DNA of 64,000 bases, taken from Winogradskyella ludwigii (GTDB lineage Bacteria > Bacteroidota > Bacteroidia > Flavobacteriales > Flavobacteriaceae). Under the pieces are notes generated by a model. It worked only from the letters and a program-made list of their open reading frames with translations. It did not search any database and was not told the origin of the DNA. The number at the start of each line of letters is the position of its first letter. The stretch's first letter is position 1. The stretch lies in assembly GCF_013403985.1 (NCBI RefSeq), contig NZ_JABFDF010000001.1:1240001-1304000 (forward strand). Reading direction: 5' to 3'. Both the position numbers and the translations under genes were made by a program. Shown in pieces: positions 1-8,973 of the stretch.

Positions 1-42
1 AGTCGTTAAAAAAAAGATTTATAATTTACAGGTCCATAAAAT

Positions 43-579
43 ATGAAAAGAGCATTAATTTACCTTTTGTTTGCAGGCACACTATTTCTATTCGCTAGCT
101 CTTGTGGTGAAGAGAAAAAAGAAAAAATAACAGGACCTATAATCATTGAGGATAAAGATTTATTTTCATTAAAATTAACAGCTATTGTTAAGGAAGACGA
201 TTCGTTTGATGTATTCTATGTTCAGAATGAAAATGAAAAGTTTACAGGAAAACAAATTATTACAACAAAAGTTACAGGAAGTGATTTAGAACAAGATATA
301 TACTTTAAACTTCCAGAAGGAGATTACCCTTATAATTTAAGGTTAGACCTTGGAGTTAATAAAAATCAGATAGACGTAACAATTATAGATCTTACAATGC
401 AATACTCTGATGATAAGTATAAGATAATAGGAAAGGATCTTTATAAACATTTCAATTTTCAAGATGTTTTACAAATGTCCCCAGATTCAACCAAATATAA
501 AGTGTCTTTAAAAGATAAACACGATCCTTTTATAACTGGTAATGACGGTTTTAAAGTGATTTTGAATTCAAAAATTTAA
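43..579 (+). CDS. Predicted lipoprotein of unknown function
   Basis: Residues 1-20 form a signal peptide ending in a lipobox (ASSC, lipidated Cys21). The acidic and lysine-rich stretch just after the Cys (GEEKKEK) resembles the export signal that places Bacteroidota lipoproteins on the outer membrane, but this is only suggestive. The remaining ~150 residues show no motif I recognise; they look beta-rich and soluble. The stop codon lies 9 bases before pseB, so it may be cotranscribed with the polysaccharide genes, but nothing in the protein points to sugar chemistry. No promoter is visible in the 42 bases upstream, so the operon may begin before the window. Confidence 0.75.
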   Translation: MKRALIYLLFAGTLFLFASSCGEEKKEKITGPIIIEDKDLFSLKLTAIVKEDDSFDVFYVQNENEKFTGKQIITTKVTGSDLEQDIYFKLPEGDYPYNLRLDLGVNKNQIDVTIIDLTMQYSDDKYKIIGKDLYKHFNFQDVLQMSPDSTKYKVSLKDKHDPFITGNDGFKVILNSKI

Positions 580-588
580 TAAAAAAAT

Positions 589-1608
589 ATGTTTAACTTA
601 ACCAATAAATCAATCTTAATAACTGGAGGAACGGGTTCTCTAGGTAAAGCATTAACCAAACACATTCTTAACAAATATCCTGAAGTAAAGCGATTAGTTA
701 TATATTCTAGAGATGAGCAAAAACAGTTTCAGATGGCTCAAGAGTTTTCTAATTCTGAATTTCCTCAAATCAGATATTTTATTGGAGATGTTAGAGATAA
801 AGAACGTTTAATAAGAGCTTTTCAAGGCGTAGATTACGTTATCCATGCAGCAGCAATGAAACACGTACATATTGCAGAATATAACCCAGACGAGTGTATT
901 AAAACAAATATTGGAGGTGCAGAAAACGTTGTTGATGCGTGTTTTAAAACAAAAGTAGAACGTGTTGTTGCATTATCTACAGATAAAGCATGTGCACCTA
1001 TAAACCTATATGGAGCAACAAAACTAACTTCAGACAAGTTGTTTATTGCCGCAAATAATATAAAAGGAGATAAGCCTATTAAATTTTCTGTGGTAAGGTA
1101 TGGTAATGTTATGGGTTCTAATGGCTCAGTAATTCCATTTTTTCTTAAGAAGAAAAATGATGAAAATGAATTACCTATCACAGATCCTAACATGACTAGA
1201 TTTAATATCTCACTTCAGGGTGGAGTAGATATGGTAATGCATGCTTTAGAACATGCTTGGGGAGGAGAGTTATTTGTTCCTAAGATTCCTTCTTATAAAA
1301 TCATGGATGTTGCAGAAGCCATTGGTCCCGATTGTAAAAAACCAATTGTTGGTATTAGACCAGGTGAGAAAGTGCATGAGGAAATGATTACGTCATCTGA
1401 TTCTTTTTATACTTATGACCTAGGAAAATACTATACTATTTTACCAGCGACACACCAATGGAAAACAGAAGATTTTGTAAAGGCTTTTGATGCAAAAAAA
1501 GTGGAACAAAGTTTTAGTTACAACTCTGGAGATAATGAAGAATGGGAAACAGTTGAGAGTTTAAGAAACCTTATAAAAGAGCACGTAGACCCAACATTTG
1601 AAGTGTAA
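589..1608 (+). CDS. pseB: PseB-type UDP-N-acetylglucosamine 4,6-dehydratase (inverting)
   Basis: An extended-SDR enzyme of 339 aa, the usual PseB length. Family role: convert UDP-GlcNAc to the 4-keto-6-deoxy-L-arabino intermediate, the first step to pseudaminic acid, in the cytoplasm. The NAD(P)-binding TGGTGSLG loop is at residues 12-19. STDK is at 130-133 and YGATK at 141-145, so Asp132, Lys133 and Tyr141 fall where the Helicobacter pylori FlaA1/PseB catalytic residues lie. AEYNPDECIKTNI is a further PseB hallmark that separates it from the FnlA/CapE dehydratases. It heads a run of nonulosonic acid genes, with pseF starting 7 bases after its stop. Confidence 0.93.
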   Translation: MFNLTNKSILITGGTGSLGKALTKHILNKYPEVKRLVIYSRDEQKQFQMAQEFSNSEFPQIRYFIGDVRDKERLIRAFQGVDYVIHAAAMKHVHIAEYNPDECIKTNIGGAENVVDACFKTKVERVVALSTDKACAPINLYGATKLTSDKLFIAANNIKGDKPIKFSVVRYGNVMGSNGSVIPFFLKKKNDENELPITDPNMTRFNISLQGGVDMVMHALEHAWGGELFVPKIPSYKIMDVAEAIGPDCKKPIVGIRPGEKVHEEMITSSDSFYTYDLGKYYTILPATHQWKTEDFVKAFDAKKVEQSFSYNSGDNEEWETVESLRNLIKEHVDPTFEV

Positions 1609-1615
1609 TTTTAGC

Positions 1616-2308
1616 ATGAAAAAAATAGCTATTATTCCTGCAAGAGGCGGAAGCAAGCGCATACCAAGAAAGAATATAAAACGCTTTATAGATAAGCCTA
1701 TAATTGCCTATTCTATTGAAGCAGCAGTTAAAAGTAACCTTTTTGATGAGGTCATGGTATCTACAGATGATGCTGAAATTGCTGAAATTGCTAAAACTTA
1801 TGGAGCCAAAGTTCCTTTTTTACGCAGTGATGTTAACTCTAATGATGTAGCAACTACAATAGACGTTATTGCCGAAGTCATAGAAGCATATAAAAAAGTA
1901 GGTCAGGAATTTGATTATACCTGTTGCATATATCCATGCGCACCATTTGTAACAGCACAGATTTTATCTTCAAGTTATAATAAGCTTAAAGCTGATGATT
2001 TAGATTGCGTATTTCCTGTTTTAAAATATGGTCATCCTATTCAAAGAGCTTTAAGAGTAAAAGCCAATAATAGAATGGAAATGATTGCTCCAGAAAATAT
2101 GCAAATAAGAACACAAGATTTAGAAGCAACTTATCATGATCTGGGTCAGTTTTACATGTTTAAAACCGAAGAAATCATTTTGAATAACAGACTGTGGAAT
2201 GATAATACAGGCTTTATAGAATTAAAAGAAATAGAATCTCATGATATAGATACTATTGATGATTGGGAACTTGCAGAATTTAAGTACAAGTATTTAAAAA
2301 ATATTTAA
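1616..2308 (+). CDS. pseF: Pseudaminic acid cytidylyltransferase
   Basis: CMP-nonulosonate synthetase of 230 aa: activates the free nine-carbon acid with CTP to the CMP-sugar donor. The N-terminal nucleotide-binding motif IPARGGSKRIPRKN (residues 7-20) is that of the NeuA/PseF family, and the STDD segment and acidic C-terminal pocket fit the same fold. The wording CCIYPCAPF is closer to PseF than to sialic acid NeuA. I place the start at ATG 1616; a TTG at 1598 in the same frame would add six residues inside pseB and is less likely. Its TAA overlaps the next ATG by one base, indicating translational coupling. Confidence 0.9.
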   Translation: MKKIAIIPARGGSKRIPRKNIKRFIDKPIIAYSIEAAVKSNLFDEVMVSTDDAEIAEIAKTYGAKVPFLRSDVNSNDVATTIDVIAEVIEAYKKVGQEFDYTCCIYPCAPFVTAQILSSSYNKLKADDLDCVFPVLKYGHPIQRALRVKANNRMEMIAPENMQIRTQDLEATYHDLGQFYMFKTEEIILNNRLWNDNTGFIELKEIESHDIDTIDDWELAEFKYKYLKNI

Positions 2309-3204
2309 TGAGGGTTTTAATCACTGGAGTTTCGGGAATGTTAGGTGCTACTTTAGCTACAATGTTAGCCAAGGAGCACGAAGTTTTTGGAACAGGAAAT
2401 TCTAATTATGATGAGCAGCCTAAAAACTATAAAGTTTTAGATTTAAATTCTGAGAATTACCAAGATATCATTACGTGGTCTAAACCAGAAATTATAGTCC
2501 TGTCAGGTGCTTTAACCAATGGTAATTACTGTAATAATAATCCAGATGAAGCGTTCAGTATTAATGGAATATCCGTTAAAAAGTTTGCTGAAGCAACAAA
2601 TAAAAATGTAAAATTCATTTATATTTCAACTGATGCTGTTTTTCCATCTGCACTTCATTTAGCTAAAGAAACAGACTGTGTTTTTCCTGAAAATGTCTAT
2701 GGAAAATCAAAAGAATTAGGAGAATTTTTCACTAAATTGAGTGATAGAGAGTTTTGTATCATCCGAACAACAATTGTTGGGTTAAACCTAAATTCTAAAA
2801 AAGCAGGTTTTGTAGAATGGATCATTAATGCTTCTAAAAAAGCTGAGGAAATTTCTTTATTTGATGATGTTGTATTTAATCCAATTTCTATTTGGGAGCT
2901 TGGAGAGGAAATAAAACACATTATTTCATTAAAAGATTTTCCGAATGAAATAGTACACATTTCAGGAACCGAAATTGTTACGAAGTATGAATTTGGAATG
3001 GAATTATTAAAGCGTTTAAATTTAGACACAACCACAATAAAAAGTGGTCTAATATCGTCTTTTAAAGATAGAGCAAAACGCTGTAATGATCAAACTCTTA
3101 ATTGTAATTATTATCAAGAAAAATATAAAAGAAAATTACCAAAGCTTGCAGACACTTTGCAAACTATAAATCAATATTATGAAGCAGATAAAATTAGGAA
3201 ATAA
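2308..3204 (+). CDS. RmlD-like NAD(P)-dependent sugar-nucleotide reductase (SDR)
   Basis: A 298 aa extended SDR most like dTDP-4-dehydrorhamnose reductase (RmlD) and FnlB-type 4-ketosugar reductases. The cofactor loop GVSGMLG is at residues 7-13, STD at 107-109 and the catalytic YxxxK at Tyr131/Lys135. Family chemistry is reduction of the 4-keto group of a deoxysugar nucleotide. It lies between pseF and the nonulosonate synthase, a position where a standard pseudaminic pathway needs no reductase, so its substrate is uncertain: the PseB product, another sugar of the repeat unit, or a later intermediate. The 3' end overlaps the synthase gene by 26 bases. Confidence 0.8.
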   Translation: MRVLITGVSGMLGATLATMLAKEHEVFGTGNSNYDEQPKNYKVLDLNSENYQDIITWSKPEIIVLSGALTNGNYCNNNPDEAFSINGISVKKFAEATNKNVKFIYISTDAVFPSALHLAKETDCVFPENVYGKSKELGEFFTKLSDREFCIIRTTIVGLNLNSKKAGFVEWIINASKKAEEISLFDDVVFNPISIWELGEEIKHIISLKDFPNEIVHISGTEIVTKYEFGMELLKRLNLDTTTIKSGLISSFKDRAKRCNDQTLNCNYYQEKYKRKLPKLADTLQTINQYYEADKIRK

Positions 3205-4243
3205 GATAGTTGACGATAATACGTTATATTTTATTGCAGATATAGGTGCAAATCATAACGGGTCTTTAGAAAAAGCTATTGAGTTAATTCATTTAGTTAA
3301 AGAAGCTGGTGCTGATGCCGCAAAATTTCAAAATTTTTCAGCTAAGAAGATTGTTAGCAAGTTGGGGTTTGAGAATATGAAAGGTAAACTCTCACATCAA
3401 TCTAATTGGGAGAAGTCGGTTTTTGAAGTTTATGAAGATGCAAGTATCAATAAAGATTGGACACCCATTTTAAAAGCAGAATGCGATAAAGTAGGATTAG
3501 ACTATTTTACTAGCCCTTATGATTTTGAATCGGTTGATTTGGTAGATCCTTTTGTAGAATTATATAAAATAGGATCTGGTGATGCCTCTTGGTTAGAGAT
3601 TATAGACTACGTTTTGGGTAAAGGCAAGCCAACACTACTAGCTACAGGAGCTTGTGATTTGGAAGATGTAGAACGAATGATGAAACTAGCTTTAAGCAAA
3701 ACCAATGATATTGTTTTAATGCAATGCAATACAAATTACACAGGTAGTGCAGAGAACTTTAAATTTTGTAATTTAAATGTTTTAAAAGCCTATAAAGAAA
3801 TGTATCCTAATACGATGTTGGGTTTATCAGATCACACTAGTGGTCATGCAACTGTTCTTGGTAGTATTGCGTTAGGTGCTAGAGTTATTGAGAAGCATTT
3901 TACAGATAGTAACGACCAAGTTGGTCCAGATCATGGTTTTGCAATGAATCCATCAACCTGGAGAGATATGGTAGATAGATCTTACGAGTTATTGGCTGCT
4001 TTAGGTGATGGAGTAAAGCGAGTAGAAGATAATGAGAAGCAAGCTTATGTTGTGCAAAGACGTTGTATCTGTTCAGCATCTAATCTAAAAGCCGGACATG
4101 TATTGTCTAAAGAAGATTTAGAACCACTTAGACCTATAGGAGAAGGCGGTTATCAGCCGTATCAATTAGAGGAGTTAATAGGAAAGGAATTGAAGAAGGA
4201 CATTGTGTTTGGTGAGCACTTTACAAAAGAAAGTATTGTATGA
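3179..4243 (+). CDS. pseI: N-acetylneuraminate/pseudaminate synthase family (NeuB/PseI)
   Basis: Condenses a 6-carbon 2-acetamido sugar with phosphoenolpyruvate to a nonulosonic acid. At 354 aa it has the standard two-domain layout: a TIM barrel (IADIGANHNG near residue 20, KIGSGD, LSDHTSGH, IEKHFT) and a C-terminal SAF/antifreeze-like domain (about 290-354) that closes over the partner active site in the dimer. The adjoining pseB and pseF suggest PseI, but NeuB, LegI and PseI are hard to tell apart by eye, so the symbol is tentative. It overlaps the reductase gene upstream and the GNAT gene downstream by four bases (ATGA). Confidence 0.85.
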   Translation: MKQIKLGNKIVDDNTLYFIADIGANHNGSLEKAIELIHLVKEAGADAAKFQNFSAKKIVSKLGFENMKGKLSHQSNWEKSVFEVYEDASINKDWTPILKAECDKVGLDYFTSPYDFESVDLVDPFVELYKIGSGDASWLEIIDYVLGKGKPTLLATGACDLEDVERMMKLALSKTNDIVLMQCNTNYTGSAENFKFCNLNVLKAYKEMYPNTMLGLSDHTSGHATVLGSIALGARVIEKHFTDSNDQVGPDHGFAMNPSTWRDMVDRSYELLAALGDGVKRVEDNEKQAYVVQRRCICSASNLKAGHVLSKEDLEPLRPIGEGGYQPYQLEELIGKELKKDIVFGEHFTKESIV

Positions 4244-4776
4244 TTAAAGGAGAAAAAGTTGGTTTAAGAGCTTTAGAAAGAGAAGATTTAAAGTATTTAA
4301 GAGATTGGAGAAATAAAGAAGACTTTAGAAGAAACTTTAGAGAGGTAAGAGAATTGTCTTTAACCGATCAAGAAAAGTGGTTCGAAAGTATTCAGAACAC
4401 CAAGCATATCAATTTCATGTTTACTATTGTAGATTTAGAATCGAATGAACCCATAGGTGCTGCTGGTTTACTTTATATAAACTGGATTAATAGATCAGCA
4501 GATTTTTCATTTTATATTGGAAAAGACGATATTTATATTGACGACAAAGACGCGTCTTTAGAAGCTGTGAATCTATTAATAAAGTACGGTTTTAATAACT
4601 TAAACCTTAATAAAATTTGGATGGAACTGTATGAGTTCGATACTAAAAAGATAGATATTTTTACCAAGAAGTTTAACTTTAAGCAAGATGGTTTATTGAG
4701 AGAAAACTGTTTTGAAGATGGTAAATATTGGGATTCCTATTTAATATCTTTATTAAGTAAAGACTTTAAGATATAG
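4240..4776 (+). CDS. GNAT N-acetyltransferase, PseH-like
   Basis: A 178 aa single-domain GNAT protein of the RimJ/RimL type (LRALEREDLKYLRDWRN at the N-terminus; YIGKD and a following acyl-CoA-binding stretch in the middle). In pseudaminic and legionaminic clusters an enzyme of this form (PseH/LegH) acetylates the 4-amino group of the UDP-sugar. Coupling by a 4-base overlap to the synthase gene supports that role. PseH needs an aminated substrate, and no aminotransferase gene is in this window, so either pseC lies outside or this enzyme acts on something else. Confidence 0.7.
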   Translation: MIKGEKVGLRALEREDLKYLRDWRNKEDFRRNFREVRELSLTDQEKWFESIQNTKHINFMFTIVDLESNEPIGAAGLLYINWINRSADFSFYIGKDDIYIDDKDASLEAVNLLIKYGFNNLNLNKIWMELYEFDTKKIDIFTKKFNFKQDGLLRENCFEDGKYWDSYLISLLSKDFKI

Positions 4777-4897
4777 TATGATGTAAATCTACTGTATGTA
4801 GTATGTAACTTTTTGATAGTACTGATGTGGTATCGTTACATTTTAAAATAGTTGAGCTTAAGGGTTTTTACTATTAAAATTAAAACAGCCTTAGATA

Positions 4898-6145
4898 TTG
4901 TCCTTGATAAAGATCATAAATTTTTTTAAACAGAATAAAAGACTATTCAGTTTTATGGCCTTGAGCTATGTAGATAAAGCTGTTATTTTTTTACTTCCAA
5001 TAATTGTTTTATTTTTTTTTAGAGATAAAACAGTTTATGTTTCAATTGAGTATATTTATTCCATTACCATAGTATTAATTCCTTTAATAGACGTAGGGTT
5101 ATCCACCTACTTTTTCTATCAATACAGAAATTCTGACGACCACAATAAAACAGTTGAAACATTTAAAAAAGTGTTTCAGAGGCTTTATTTAGTGATCTCT
5201 TTTTTAGGGTTATTTGCAATACTGCTAAATCTCTTTGTCTTTGAATATGAGAAATTTATTGTTTTTATCGTCTTTAGAGTTCTTTTTGTATTAGTTACTA
5301 CATTTTTAGCATCGTATTATAGGCTAATAAATAAGCCAGAAAAAGTGGTTTTAATAACCATAGTATCTAATTTTATATCACTTTCATTTCTTCTGTTTTA
5401 TTTCTTTTTTGACTACGATTTTTCCCTTTGGTTAATCTTTGCAGGACAAATTCTGTTTTCATTATTTTATTTTTTTAAAAGCTTCAACTTAGTTTTCCTA
5501 GTAAAACAATCTACCGTAAGTTTTAATAAAATAAAAACGGTACTAAAAGGGTCGGTGTTGTTTTCTTGGCCAACTATTATTCAGATATTTTTAATAATGT
5601 ACATTACTAATTACGGTAAAATTCATGCACTGACAAATATGCCAATAGAAGATGGAGTGCTTTTATCTCTTATTCAACGTTTTTCAATGGTTATATTTCT
5701 TACTCATTCTTCTCTATTAGCTTACATGGTAAAATCCATATACATAGAAAAAAACATTTTAGGTATTAATAAAAAAATACTTTTTAAATACTTAGGCTTG
5801 TTAATAATGACGATGATTATTGTAATGTTAATTAGTGGCATTTATTTAGTTTATAATTACGATCAAGATAATGTGCAAAGACCAATATTTATAGCAACAT
5901 TAATTATAGTACAAACTTTTATGAGTTGTGTTTACGCCTACTTAGAACTTAATTATGGTAGAGAAAACAAAAATATAATTAAATTGTATCTGGCTATTTT
6001 TGGAGCTGTCTTGTTTTTCTCATTATTGATGTTCTTAAAAATTGATTTCTTAGAAAAAATAGCAATAGCAATGTTTATTAGTACATTTGCCTCACTTTTA
6101 TTAAGTGTTACAATACTTTATAAAAGAAATTATAAGCTAGTTTAA
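4898..6145 (+). CDS. Wzx-like polysaccharide flippase
   Basis: A 415 aa integral membrane protein with about 12 hydrophobic segments and the ALSYVDKAVIFLLP opening typical of MATE/MOP-superfamily oligosaccharide flippases. It probably moves the undecaprenyl-linked repeat unit across the inner membrane. No upstream ATG fits: the frame opens with TTG at 4898 (a second TTG is at 4904). The 121 bases before it hold no gene and no clear promoter. Its place among transferases and polymerase-like genes supports the Wzx role in a Wzx/Wzy pathway. Confidence 0.75.
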   Translation: MSLIKIINFFKQNKRLFSFMALSYVDKAVIFLLPIIVLFFFRDKTVYVSIEYIYSITIVLIPLIDVGLSTYFFYQYRNSDDHNKTVETFKKVFQRLYLVISFLGLFAILLNLFVFEYEKFIVFIVFRVLFVLVTTFLASYYRLINKPEKVVLITIVSNFISLSFLLFYFFFDYDFSLWLIFAGQILFSLFYFFKSFNLVFLVKQSTVSFNKIKTVLKGSVLFSWPTIIQIFLIMYITNYGKIHALTNMPIEDGVLLSLIQRFSMVIFLTHSSLLAYMVKSIYIEKNILGINKKILFKYLGLLIMTMIIVMLISGIYLVYNYDQDNVQRPIFIATLIIVQTFMSCVYAYLELNYGRENKNIIKLYLAIFGAVLFFSLLMFLKIDFLEKIAIAMFISTFASLLLSVTILYKRNYKLV

Positions 6146-6170
6146 TTAAGAAGATATTCAACAGAGTAGA

Positions 6171-7526
6171 ATGAAGAAAAAGAATATATGCTTTATTTCT
6201 AATTATTACAAAACTCAAGTATTTGTAGAAATAGCAAAGACTTTAAAAAATCATAATATTGAAAGCTTTTGGATAATTCCCAACAAAAAACAATATGATG
6301 AGCTTCAAGACATATTTCCTATTAATCAACTGTTATATATAGGTAAAAAAGAGGTTTTATCAACAAATAATAGTATTGAAACCTCAATAGACTTTAAGAT
6401 TAATGAATTGGTTTATGGAGATCGCGTTTTAAAGCACGAACCATCTAAATGGTCTTATGATTACTTAAACAAGCTTAGCTCGCTTTATAGCAACTTTATA
6501 ATAGAGAATAACATTAGTTATGTTTTTGGAGAATTAACATGGGCACATGAGCTTATTGCATTTAGATTACTCTCACAAGATAAATCACTAAATTGTAAGT
6601 TTATAAACCCTCACACCATTAGAATACCAAATGGTCGTTTTACATTTTTTACTAATGAATTTCAATCTAATATTTTAGAAACAGAGAATAACGCAAATGT
6701 AAAAGATGATTTTATTAAGCTAGAAAAACCAGCATATTTAGCATTAAATGATAAGCTACTAGCAAAAAAAGGAACAATATCACATAGCTTAGTGCTGTTG
6801 AAAAATTTTATTCTTAGAACTAACCAAGATGCAAATGATCCTACGCTTTATAGCAACCCATATCATCAATTTAAAATAAGAACGGCAGAAATCTATAATA
6901 GAATTATATTTAAAAATTTTGTTACAGAAACAAAAATAGAAACTCTCCCAAAAGATAAAAAGCGCGTATTATTTACCTTACATAAGCAACCAGAAGCTTC
7001 AATAGATGTAATTGGTCGTTATTACGAAAACCAATTAGATTTAATTCATAACATTTGGAGAATTTTACCAAAAGACTATGTGCTCTTAGTAAAAGAACAC
7101 AGCAATGCCATTGGAGATCGAGATTTTAGCTTTTATAAATCGGTAAAAAACCTTCGTAACGTATACCTTATAGATAATAAAGCAGATACGCACAAGTTAT
7201 TAGATTCTATAAGTGCTGTATTTACAGTTTCTGGTACTATAGCTTATGAAGCCGCATTAAAAAGTAAACACAGTTTCACTTTTGCGCCAACGTTTTTTAA
7301 TAAGCTAAAAGGATGTAAACAAATAGCATGGTCAGATTTTAAAGAGAATAGCTTAGATAATCTTATTAAAGAAAATACAGAAGGTCTAGATCATGCCGAG
7401 TTTTCTAAGTGGCTCCTTCAAAATTCTTATGAAGGTATTATGTCTGATTCTTTTGGAGATCCTAGGTGTGTAATGAGCGAAAATATTGAATGTTTAAGCA
7501 AAGCCTTTTTAACAATTATTGATTAA
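6171..7526 (+). CDS. Capsule-synthesis-type glycosyltransferase, candidate nonulosonate transferase
   Basis: A 451 aa soluble protein. The C-terminal half carries LHKQPEAS (270-277), VKEH (307-310) and SGTIAYEA (354-361), a pattern I associate with capsule polysaccharide (KpsS/KpsC, Capsule_synth) enzymes of GT-B fold that use CMP-activated acidic sugars. The N-terminal half (residues 1-250) matches nothing I know. The link to CMP-sugar donors comes from resemblance and from the pseF cluster just upstream, so the donor is an inference. The last base of its stop codon is the first base of the next gene's ATG. Confidence 0.5.
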   Translation: MKKKNICFISNYYKTQVFVEIAKTLKNHNIESFWIIPNKKQYDELQDIFPINQLLYIGKKEVLSTNNSIETSIDFKINELVYGDRVLKHEPSKWSYDYLNKLSSLYSNFIIENNISYVFGELTWAHELIAFRLLSQDKSLNCKFINPHTIRIPNGRFTFFTNEFQSNILETENNANVKDDFIKLEKPAYLALNDKLLAKKGTISHSLVLLKNFILRTNQDANDPTLYSNPYHQFKIRTAEIYNRIIFKNFVTETKIETLPKDKKRVLFTLHKQPEASIDVIGRYYENQLDLIHNIWRILPKDYVLLVKEHSNAIGDRDFSFYKSVKNLRNVYLIDNKADTHKLLDSISAVFTVSGTIAYEAALKSKHSFTFAPTFFNKLKGCKQIAWSDFKENSLDNLIKENTEGLDHAEFSKWLLQNSYEGIMSDSFGDPRCVMSENIECLSKAFLTIID

Positions 7527-8923
7527 TGGTTTTAAAAAAACTTAAAATTGATTATTATCTAACATTACTATTTTTACTAATAATAGTATTGTATAAAGCA
7601 GATGCCTTTGTACCTATATTTATAATTCCAATTTTACTTATTTCTTATTACAGAATCATTATAAAACAAGACTTTACAATAGTTCTTATTTTAATGCTTT
7701 CTGCAAGGTTAATGATGGGACCTTTAGTACCTAAAAACCCAACAGTTTTTAATATTGTAAATTTATTATGTAATTATATACCTATAGGCATACTTCTACT
7801 GTTTAATTTTACTAAGCTAAAAACCGTAAATCTTGGTGGAATTAAAAACTTAAAATGGACCATTTTATTTGTAATTTTTATACTGATTTTTAGTTTATTT
7901 AGCCTTCCTTATTCCTTTTCAGTTTTTGCTCAAGAAACACTTCCATTAGTTTTCTTTTTATTAGCAGCACTGTTTATTGGTTACAAAAGAATAAATTTCA
8001 ATTACCTCTTAAACTTCTTTAGATATTCATTTCTAGCCTGTGTCATTATATATTTAAGTCCACACTTTTATGAACAGTCCATACATTTGTTTCTAGATAA
8101 TATCATTTTTAAAGATGAGATTGTAAGAATAGTTCTTAAAGTCGCAAGAAAAATTCCTCGAAATACAGGGTTTGTTTTCGATTTTAGAATTATGGGACAA
8201 CTATCCTGTATTTATCTATTACTCTTGTATTATACTAATAAAAAGAAAAGCTATTGGGACATTATACTACTTAGTTTGGTGTGTATATCAACATTCTCTA
8301 GAGGACCAATGATTATCCTCGTATTGTTGTTTTTAGGTATTTATTTACCTGAAAAAATTAGAATTACCAAACGCTTATTAACAAGCCTAGGAGTGGTTTT
8401 TTTATTGCTAATAACAATGATCATCTATGCGTTGAATAATGAAACTATTCAGAATTTTGTTCAAACATTAAACCCACTAAATAAAGACAACGCAATTTCT
8501 CAAAGAGGTATGTTTATAGATTACTCTTTTGATAGATTTTATGAAAACCCTTTAGGTAACGGAATAGGGTCATTGTCAGCTCCTGGGGCAGATGTAGAAG
8601 TCTTTGCTGGTTATACAAATTTTCATAAAAAAGTGCCAGACAAGGTGGTTTATACTAAAGTTGGTGATGCTTATCTAGCATTATCTTTAGCAGAAAAAGG
8701 AATCTTAGGATTCATCTTAATGATCTTATCTTTATTAGAAATATTTTATAGTAATAAGAATAGAGTGTCACTATTTTTTACCATTGGGTTGTTTATAAAT
8801 TTAATAGGAACAGATATTCCCAAACAAGGTTTTTTCTATTTTACATTGATCATAATTTATTACGGATTAAGTCAAACTAAGCGTATTGAAAACCCTCTAG
8901 ATAAATCTAAAATTTACGAGTAA
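7526..8923 (+). CDS. O-antigen polymerase/ligase-like membrane protein (copy 1 of 3)
   Basis: A 465 aa protein with 10 or more membrane segments and one larger extracytoplasmic loop in the second half (about residues 300-380, with a GNGIGSLSAPG stretch), the usual topology of Wzy polymerases and WaaL ligases. STFSRGP in the middle resembles the short conserved motif of the Wzy_C/O-antigen ligase family. It is translationally coupled to the preceding transferase. Whether it polymerises repeat units or ligates the finished chain cannot be decided by reading; two more proteins of this general type follow in the same locus. Confidence 0.7.
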   Translation: MVLKKLKIDYYLTLLFLLIIVLYKADAFVPIFIIPILLISYYRIIIKQDFTIVLILMLSARLMMGPLVPKNPTVFNIVNLLCNYIPIGILLLFNFTKLKTVNLGGIKNLKWTILFVIFILIFSLFSLPYSFSVFAQETLPLVFFLLAALFIGYKRINFNYLLNFFRYSFLACVIIYLSPHFYEQSIHLFLDNIIFKDEIVRIVLKVARKIPRNTGFVFDFRIMGQLSCIYLLLLYYTNKKKSYWDIILLSLVCISTFSRGPMIILVLLFLGIYLPEKIRITKRLLTSLGVVFLLLITMIIYALNNETIQNFVQTLNPLNKDNAISQRGMFIDYSFDRFYENPLGNGIGSLSAPGADVEVFAGYTNFHKKVPDKVVYTKVGDAYLALSLAEKGILGFILMILSLLEIFYSNKNRVSLFFTIGLFINLIGTDIPKQGFFYFTLIIIYYGLSQTKRIENPLDKSKIYE

Positions 8924-8949
8924 TAGTAGGTATTCGTTAATAATATCTA

Positions 8950-8957
8950 TATTTTTG
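8950..8957 (+). promoter_or_regulatory. Possible -7 promoter element
   Basis: TATTTTTG matches the Bacteroidota -7 consensus TAnnTTTG, 17 bases before the oxygenase ATG. No TTG is at the proper -33 spacing, so this may be chance in AT-rich DNA. Confidence 0.3.
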
Positions 8958-8973
8958 AATAAAACTAAATTTT

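Noticed and set aside
834-1193. 119-codon open frame on the minus strand inside pseB
   Set aside because: It lies wholly within a strongly conserved enzyme gene, and its product has no recognisable domain.
589-4243. Sialic acid (NeuA/NeuB) or legionaminic acid assignment
   Set aside because: PseB-specific residues and wording, and the PseF-like cytidylyltransferase, fit the pseudaminic branch better, and there is no NeuC-type epimerase here.
4777-4897. Possible tRNA or small RNA in the gap before the first flippase
   Set aside because: No cloverleaf arms, no terminator and no promoter motif could be found in these 121 bases.
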